Of a stretch of 10,853 nucleotides of DNA, positions 7,370 through 10,853 are shown piece by piece. The notes beneath the pieces are model-generated. The model saw only the letters and a program-made list of their open reading frames with translations, was not told the origin of the DNA and made no database searches. Position 1 is the first letter of the stretch. Every line of letters starts with the position of its first letter. This DNA comes from Candidatus Eiseniibacteriota bacterium (GTDB lineage Bacteria > Eisenbacteria > RBG-16-71-46): positions 1 to 10,853 of the forward strand of contig JAHFBX010000060.1 of NCBI GenBank assembly GCA_023249815.1. Direction: 5' to 3'. The position numbers and the translations under genes were made by a program.

Positions 7370-8068
7370 TCAGTGGTTGGAGACAGCCTTGGTGCCGCCT
7401 GCTTCACCCGGCACCAGCAGCAGCCGGTAGTGCACGACGATGGGGTCACGCACCCTGAGCGTGCCGAGCATCATCGTGGGCGGCTTCACGCCGTAATCGC
7501 TCATGAGCATTGCGTGCGAACCTTCGAGCCACACGCCCTTGTCGCCGCGCACGAGCTGACCCTTCACGGCGATGGCGCGTTGGTGACCGGCCACCTTGAG
7601 TGAGCCGTCCGCCGACACCGGGAGCGTGTCGCCGCGGGCAACGCCCAACTGCGAGGCCGAGAGCAAGAAGCGGATCTCGGGGAACTCGCCGGCGCGCAGC
7701 GCCTTGAGCATGTTCTTGTCGAGCCCCGCCTTGCCCGAGCGCATGGTCTTGAGCGGCACCACGAGGTCGAGACCGCGCAATCCCCCCGCGCGGAGCCATG
7801 CGTCGAGCGCGGCCGCATCGGCGGGGTCGGCCTGGCTCGGGTCGCGCATCAGCGTGAACCCGAGCGTCGATGTACGACTTTCGTAGTCGTGCACCGTGGA
7901 GGTGCCCTCCAGCCACAGCTCGCTGCCGGCTCCGAGCGACACGACCGCGCGAGGCGCGGTTGCCGACTCGGCACGGCCGAGCGTCGCGCTGGCAAGGATC
8001 AGCACGGCGAGCGCCAGCCCCGGCCACGGCCGAGGGGTCGCGCGAACCGTCAAGTCACGCCTTCTCAT
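7370..8068 (-). CDS. Secreted YceI-like protein
   Basis: The product has 232 residues. An Arg-rich start and hydrophobic stretch (PGLALAVLILASATLGRA) form a signal peptide ending near 33. The mature part matches the YceI family: GTSTVHDYES (55-64), VPLKTMRSGKAGLDKNMLKAL followed by FPEIRFLL (the family's KxxxMxxxxxxxxFPxIxF pattern), the VAGHQR strand, and a closing LGTLRVRDPIVVHYRLLL. YceI proteins are periplasmic lipocalin-like barrels; characterised members bind polyisoprenoid or other lipids. The bound ligand here cannot be told. The start codon lies inside the 3' end of the upstream stress-protein gene: the two genes overlap by 14 bases, and the ribosome-binding site AGGAGGAG sits within that gene. 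Translational coupling is therefore likely. Confidence 0.9.
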   Translation of the reverse strand: MRRRDLTVRATPRPWPGLALAVLILASATLGRAESATAPRAVVSLGAGSELWLEGTSTVHDYESRTSTLGFTLMRDPSQADPADAAALDAWLRAGGLRGLDLVVPLKTMRSGKAGLDKNMLKALRAGEFPEIRFLLSASQLGVARGDTLPVSADGSLKVAGHQRAIAVKGQLVRGDKGVWLEGSHAMLMSDYGVKPPTMMLGTLRVRDPIVVHYRLLLVPGEAGGTKAVSNH

Positions 8069-8507
8069 GAGTCTCCTCCTTCACGACGAGCACGTTGCAG
8101 TGCGCATGGGTCACCGCATGGCTCGAGACACTTCCCAACAGCAACTTCGCGAAACCCGTACGACCGTGGGACCCCACGACCAGAAGGTCCACGCGCTCTT
8201 CGCTCGCGAGGCGGAGCAGCGCGTCGCGCGGGTCGCCGGTCGGCACACGGTGCTCGGTGGCGATGCCCGCCTCGCGCAACTCGGCCTCGGCCTGGCTGAC
8301 GACGCTGTTCGCGTGCTGGCGCTGCTCTTCGCTGACCTCGATCAGCAACGGCACTCCGGACTCGGTTCCCACCCCCGGCGGCGTGAGCGCGGGCGTGACC
8401 ACACTCGCCACCAGGACACGGCTGCCGGCCGGCCAGCGCATGCGCGCCACGAACCGCACCGCGCGCTGCGAATGGGGCGAGTCGTCCACCGCGATCAGGA
8501 TCTTCAT
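8055..8507 (-). CDS. Universal stress protein (UspA family, ATP-binding type)
   Basis: This is a 150-residue single-domain cytoplasmic protein, the usual length. It starts MKILIAVDDSPHSQRAVRF, with the family's conserved Asp in strand 1, and ends in VDLLVVGSHGRTGFAKLLLG-SVS. The G-2x-G-9x-G-S motif (GSHG, nine residues, GS) is the signature of ATP-binding Usp proteins of the MJ0577 type, so this member should bind ATP. The start at 8507 follows GAGGAGG by a few bases; the open frame extends upstream but without Usp sequence. It is the first gene of the minus-strand operon and its end overlaps the YceI-like gene. Usp proteins often tie gene sets to starvation, redox or oxygen stress; that is context, not evidence here. 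The upstream dyad at 8537-8558 may control the operon. Confidence 0.95.
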   Translation of the reverse strand: MKILIAVDDSPHSQRAVRFVARMRWPAGSRVLVASVVTPALTPPGVGTESGVPLLIEVSEEQRQHANSVVSQAEAELREAGIATEHRVPTGDPRDALLRLASEERVDLLVVGSHGRTGFAKLLLGSVSSHAVTHAHCNVLVVKEETHEKA

Positions 8508-8536
8508 AACGCCTCCTCTCGTCCGACACACCCAGC

Positions 8537-8558
8537 TTCGACTCTTGGGGAGGTCGAA
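8537..8558. repeat. Inverted repeat in the divergent promoter region
   Basis: TTCGAC (8537-8542) and GTCGAA (8553-8558) are exact reverse complements with a ten-base centre. The dyad lies 30 bases upstream of the universal stress protein start and within the 169-base divergent gap shared with the LuxR-type regulator. Spacing of half-sites near 16 bases would suit a dimeric regulator. Site function is inference from position. Confidence 0.4.
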
Positions 8559-8604
8559 ACCATGGGACGGAGGGTGGGCGCCAGATGGTCCGAAAGGAGT
8601 ATCG

Positions 8605-8622
8605 CCAGCGCTCGCGCGCTGG
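8605..8622. repeat. Short hairpin-forming repeat in the divergent region
   Basis: CCAGCGC (8605-8611) and GCGCTGG (8616-8622) form a perfect seven-pair stem with a four-base loop TCGC. It lies about 55 bases upstream of the regulator's GTG start. It could fold in the leader RNA of either divergent transcript or be a binding site. The sequence is GC-rich, so chance is a real alternative. Confidence 0.3.
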
Positions 8623-8676
8623 GCCGCGAAGGCGTACTCTTCAGGGGAAACCTCCACCCCAGTCGAGGAGCCCGCC

Positions 8677-9498
8677 GTGTCCGAACGTCGCAGCCAGAAG
8701 CCAAGAGCCGTGGTCCGCCGCGAGCACAAGGACGCCTCGCCCTTGATCCGCATCGTCGTCGCTGACCACCACGCGATAGACCGAGGTGGCATGGTCGGGC
8801 TGCTCGAAAACGAGAGCGACTTCCTGGTCGTGGGCGAGGCGGCGACGCTCGAGGAGCTGATGGTTCAGTGCCGGGCGCTCCACCCCGACGTCGTGGTCCT
8901 GACCATGAACCTGCCGTCCCAGAGCGAGGATTCCCCGATCCCGCGGCTCCGCCGCGAGCTGCCGGATCTCAAGGTTCTCGCGATGAGCGATCGCGGGACC
9001 CACAACTGCCTGGTGCTGAATCCGCCCTCTCGCCGGCGCCGCGCTGGCAAGGAGCCCGAGCCGTTCTGCGCCGCCGGGACCGACTGCCTGGCGCTCGCGG
9101 TGGCGCAGGGCGCGCGCGCGACCGTGCGCCGGAGCGCGGACCCCGAGGACCTGTTCCGCGGCATCCGCGCGGTGGCCGCCGGGCAGTCGTGGTTCGACCC
9201 GCAGACCACGACCGGCCTGGTCTCTGCCAAGGACGTCGGCAACGGTGGCTCGGGCGGAGCCGACCCGCTCTCGGAGCGCGAGCTCGACGTGGCGGCGTTG
9301 ATCGCGGAGGGGCTCTCGAACAAGGAGATCTCCAGCGAACTCCGCATCAGCGAACCCACCGTGAAGAAACACGTCGGGCACATCCTCGAGAAACTGGGAC
9401 TTCAGGACCGCTTGCAGGCCGGTCTGCACATCGCCCGGAATCCGCTGATCGTGTCGCGCCGTCCGTCCGCGGAGCGCGGCCGCCGCCCGACCGCGTGA
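8677..9498 (+). CDS. Atypical NarL/LuxR-type regulator with pseudo-receiver and Cys-bearing insertion
   Basis: The product has 273 residues. The GTG start is chosen because GAGGAG lies six bases upstream (8665-8670); earlier in-frame codons run antisense to the stress-protein gene. Residues 24-174 are a receiver-like domain and about 196-255 a standard LuxR helix-turn-helix (LSERELDVAALIAEGLSNKEIS, then SEPTVKKHVGHILEKL). The receiver has lost its phosphorylation chemistry: the acidic pair is Asp30-His31, the phospho-acceptor position in PDVVVLTMNLP is Thr76, and the conserved lysine is Arg152. Between Ser104 and the GAR element (145-147) there is an insertion of roughly 25 residues with an RRRR stretch and three cysteines (Cys111, Cys131, Cys137; the last two as C-x5-C). 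The protein should bind DNA as a dimer but sense something other than a phosphoryl group; redox or metal sensing is a guess from the cysteines. It is divergent from the envelope operon and overlaps dut by four bases. Confidence 0.92.
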   Translation: MSERRSQKPRAVVRREHKDASPLIRIVVADHHAIDRGGMVGLLENESDFLVVGEAATLEELMVQCRALHPDVVVLTMNLPSQSEDSPIPRLRRELPDLKVLAMSDRGTHNCLVLNPPSRRRRAGKEPEPFCAAGTDCLALAVAQGARATVRRSADPEDLFRGIRAVAAGQSWFDPQTTTGLVSAKDVGNGGSGGADPLSERELDVAALIAEGLSNKEISSELRISEPTVKKHVGHILEKLGLQDRLQAGLHIARNPLIVSRRPSAERGRRPTA

Positions 9499-9950
9499 CC
9501 CCCGGCGTCGCGGTGCGCATTCGGCGGCTCGCGCATGCCGGCGATCTGGCGCTTCCCGGCTACGAGACGCTCGGAGCCGCCGGCATGGACGTCCGTGCGG
9601 CCGTGGACGCCCCGCTCGCCCTGGCGCCCGGCGCGATCGCGATGGTTCCCACCGGACTCGCCGTCGAGGTGCCGGAGGGCTACGAGATGCAGGTGCGGCC
9701 GCGATCCGGCCTGGCTGCCCGCCACGGCATCACGCTGCCGAACAGTCCCGCCACGATCGACTCCGACTACCGGGGCGAGATCCGCGTCATCATGCAGAAT
9801 CTGGGGACCGAGCCGTTCGTGGTCGAACGCGGAGCCCGCATCGCGCAGCTCGTCCTGCAGCCGGTGCCACGCGTGGCGTGGGTGGAAGTGGACGCGCTCT
9901 CCGAGACCGAGCGCGGCGTCGGCGGCTTCGGCCACACCGGCCGGGGGTAG
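9495..9950 (+). CDS. dut: dUTP diphosphatase (dUTPase)
   Basis: The enzyme hydrolyses dUTP to dUMP and pyrophosphate, keeping uracil out of DNA and supplying dUMP for thymidylate synthesis; it acts as a cytoplasmic homotrimer. All five motifs are visible with a start at 9495: motif 1 AGMDVRA (29-35), motif 2 RPRSGLAARHGI (68-79), motif 3 NSPATIDSDYRGEI with catalytic Asp89 and uracil-binding Tyr92, motif 4 RGARIAQLVL (112-121), and motif 5 RGVGGFGHTG (140-149). In motif 3 the usual Gly before T-I-D is Ala86, and in motif 5 the usual Ser is His147; both look mild. The GTG start overlaps the regulator's TGA (GTGA), giving 151 residues, the usual length; a second GTG at 9513 would give 145. No good ribosome-binding site precedes either, which favours translational coupling to the regulator. 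Confidence 0.96.
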   Translation: MTPGVAVRIRRLAHAGDLALPGYETLGAAGMDVRAAVDAPLALAPGAIAMVPTGLAVEVPEGYEMQVRPRSGLAARHGITLPNSPATIDSDYRGEIRVIMQNLGTEPFVVERGARIAQLVLQPVPRVAWVEVDALSETERGVGGFGHTGRG

Positions 9951-9954
9951 GCGC

Positions 9955-10623
9955 TCAGCGCTCGACGAGCACGAACGCCAGGCCGTCGTAGCCCTTGCCG
10001 CTCACGACCTGCAACGTGGTCGCGCACACGCGGGGCTCGGCCGAGATGAGGTCGTTCATGCGACGCACGCCCTGGACACTCGTGTCCGCGCTGGCGGCGT
10101 TTGCCACCTCACCCTCTCGCACGACGTTGTCCACGACGATGAGCGTACCGGGACGTGACAGGCGGAGCGACCACGTGAAGTACTCCGGCAGGCTCGGTTT
10201 GTCGGCGTCCACGAAGACGAGGTCGAACGGGCCCGCCCCCTCGGAGACAAGCTGCGGCAGCACGTCGAGCGCAGCCCCCTCGCGCGGCTCGATTTCGCCC
10301 GAGCGACCGGCTCGCGCGAACGACTCGCGCGCGACCTTCGCGTGATGCGGGTCACGTTCGAGCGTCAAGATCCGGCCGCAACTCGCCAGGCCGCGCGCCA
10401 GCCACAGCGTGCTATAGCCCCCGAGCGTGCCGATCTCGAGCACCTTTCGCGCCTGGAGGAGTCGCGCGAGCAGCTCGAGCAGTCGACCCTGGGTGGGCGT
10501 CACCGCGATGGCAGGGAGCCCAGCGGTCTCGCTGGCCTCGAGCGCCGAGGCGAGCGCGCGGTCCGCGGGCACGAACGTCTCGGTGAGATAGCGGTCCACG
10601 ACATCCCAGCGTTCGAGTGTCAT
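9955..10623 (-). CDS. O-methyltransferase (family 3, SAM- and metal-dependent)
   Basis: This 222-residue class I methyltransferase is of the catechol/caffeoyl-CoA O-methyltransferase type (PF01596). Motif I is VLEIGTLGGYSTLWLA (61-76), which binds S-adenosylmethionine; GRILTLERD (83-91) holds the acidic residue for the ribose. FDLVFVDADK (133-142) and LIVVDNVVREGEV (161-173) carry the residues expected to bind the divalent metal (Asp139, Asp165, Asn166). The natural substrate is not predictable; family members methylate catechols, flavonoids or related phenols. The ATG at 10623 is preferred because longer frames run into a terminator hairpin; no ribosome-binding site precedes it, and a TACTCT box six bases upstream suggests a leaderless message. 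Its stop lies four bases from the dut stop in convergent orientation. Confidence 0.93.
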   Translation of the reverse strand: MTLERWDVVDRYLTETFVPADRALASALEASETAGLPAIAVTPTQGRLLELLARLLQARKVLEIGTLGGYSTLWLARGLASCGRILTLERDPHHAKVARESFARAGRSGEIEPREGAALDVLPQLVSEGAGPFDLVFVDADKPSLPEYFTWSLRLSRPGTLIVVDNVVREGEVANAASADTSVQGVRRMNDLISAEPRVCATTLQVVSGKGYDGLAFVLVER

Positions 10624-10629
10624 GGCAGG

Positions 10630-10635
10630 AGAGTA
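10630..10635 (-). promoter_or_regulatory. Candidate -10 box for a leaderless O-methyltransferase mRNA
   Basis: TACTCT on the minus strand fits the TANNNT pattern and ends six bases before the ATG, so transcription would begin at or next to the start codon. No Shine-Dalgarno sequence lies between them, and no clear -35 box is seen. Leaderless messages of this type are well known in several GC-rich bacterial groups. The call rests on spacing and a six-base pattern only. Confidence 0.3.
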
Positions 10636-10683
10636 GCGCGCGCCTCGTCTCCTCGCATCCTGCCCGGGGCCTGCCATGAGGAA

Positions 10684-10711
10684 GGGGGCGATGACTCGCG
10701 CCACCGCCCCC
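10684..10711 (-). terminator. Terminator of the minus-strand gene entering from the right
   Basis: Read on the minus strand, GGGGGCG pairs with CGCCCCC, and the inner GTGGC and GTCAT continue the helix with G-U pairs to a GCGA loop: 12 pairs closed by a GNRA-type tetraloop, followed by TTCCTC. On the plus strand the inner part contains A-C mismatches, so the full helix forms only in minus-strand RNA. It lies 48 bases beyond the stop at 10760. Confidence 0.75.
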
Positions 10712-10759
10712 GCTCGATTCGAGGCGGAGCGCTGGTGCAGGCGCGCTCCCCAGTGCGCC

Positions 10760-10853
10760 TCACGCGTTCGCGTGCGGCCGCTCCGCCTTTCCTTCGCGCT
10801 GCGCGCGCCTCGCGATCTCGCGCACCTCGAGACGTGCCCTGCGACACGCCTGC
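10760..10853 (-). CDS. C-terminal end of an unidentified protein (5' part outside window)
   Basis: A minus-strand frame enters at the right edge and ends at TGA (10762-10760) after 30 visible residues: a charged, helix-like tail RRARLEVREIARRAQREGK followed by AERPHANA. Nearly every third codon position is G or C, unlike the other two minus frames, and the minus-strand terminator follows directly; together these make a real gene end likely. Too little is visible to name a family. Another minus frame open across the same stretch is Arg/Gly/Ala-rich without codon bias and is taken as a shadow. Confidence 0.65.
   Translation of the reverse strand, partial: QACRRARLEVREIARRAQREGKAERPHANA

Noticed and set aside
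6035..7603. Long open plus-strand frame opposite the barrel and YceI-like genes
   Set aside because: The translation is Arg/Val/His-rich shadow sequence, has no ribosome-binding site, and runs across two well-supported minus-strand genes.
8599..8604. GATACT on the minus strand as a -10 box for the stress operon
   Set aside because: No -35-like hexamer at 16-18 bases, and the leader would be long; too weak to call.
10677..10853. Plus-strand open frame running off the right edge
   Set aside because: It starts inside a minus-strand terminator, has no ribosome-binding site and gives an Arg/Ala/Pro-rich translation; the opposite strand has the better codon pattern.

Overview
The window is very GC-rich, with G or C at most third codon positions, gene-dense, and free of rRNA, tRNA, CRISPR or mobile-element signals. 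Several products carry signal peptides, and two look like outer-membrane beta-barrels, so the host should be a diderm (Gram-negative-type) bacterium. GC content, many atypical regulators and barrel types would suit a group such as Candidatus Eisenbacteria, Gemmatimonadota or Myxococcota. This placement is inference; no marker here settles it.

Layout, left to right. Positions 1-1103 hold the 3' part of an NtrC-type response regulator whose sigma-54 activation machinery looks degenerate. Positions 1200-2069 encode an unrecognised single-span membrane protein with a probable OB-fold tail. A 352-base intergenic region (2070-2421) contains an AT-richer island with inverted repeats, a good promoter candidate and a leader hairpin; it leads into groES (2422-2718) and groEL (2797-4437), closed by a strong hairpin at 4474-4503. 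A small secreted beta-barrel protein follows (4654-5313, +).

On the minus strand, read from 8507 down to 5356, four tightly packed genes look like one operon: a universal stress protein, a secreted YceI-like protein, a 455-residue outer-membrane barrel and a secreted SRPBCC/START-like protein. Two of these belong to families with hydrophobic ligand pockets and flank an outer-membrane barrel, which suggests an envelope function, perhaps lipid or hydrophobic-ligand handling coupled to stress.

Divergently from that operon, 8677-9498 (+) encodes a NarL/LuxR-type regulator whose receiver domain has lost its phospho-acceptor aspartate and gained a cysteine-bearing insertion. Its stop codon overlaps a GTG start for dUTPase (dut, 9495-9950). 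A convergent O-methyltransferase (9955-10623, -) lies four bases away. A minus-strand-specific terminator hairpin (10684-10711) and the last 30 codons of another minus-strand gene (10760-10853) end the window.

The most notable signals are the two regulators with eroded phosphorylation or ATPase residues, the four-gene envelope operon, and a groESL control region with no recognisable CIRCE element.
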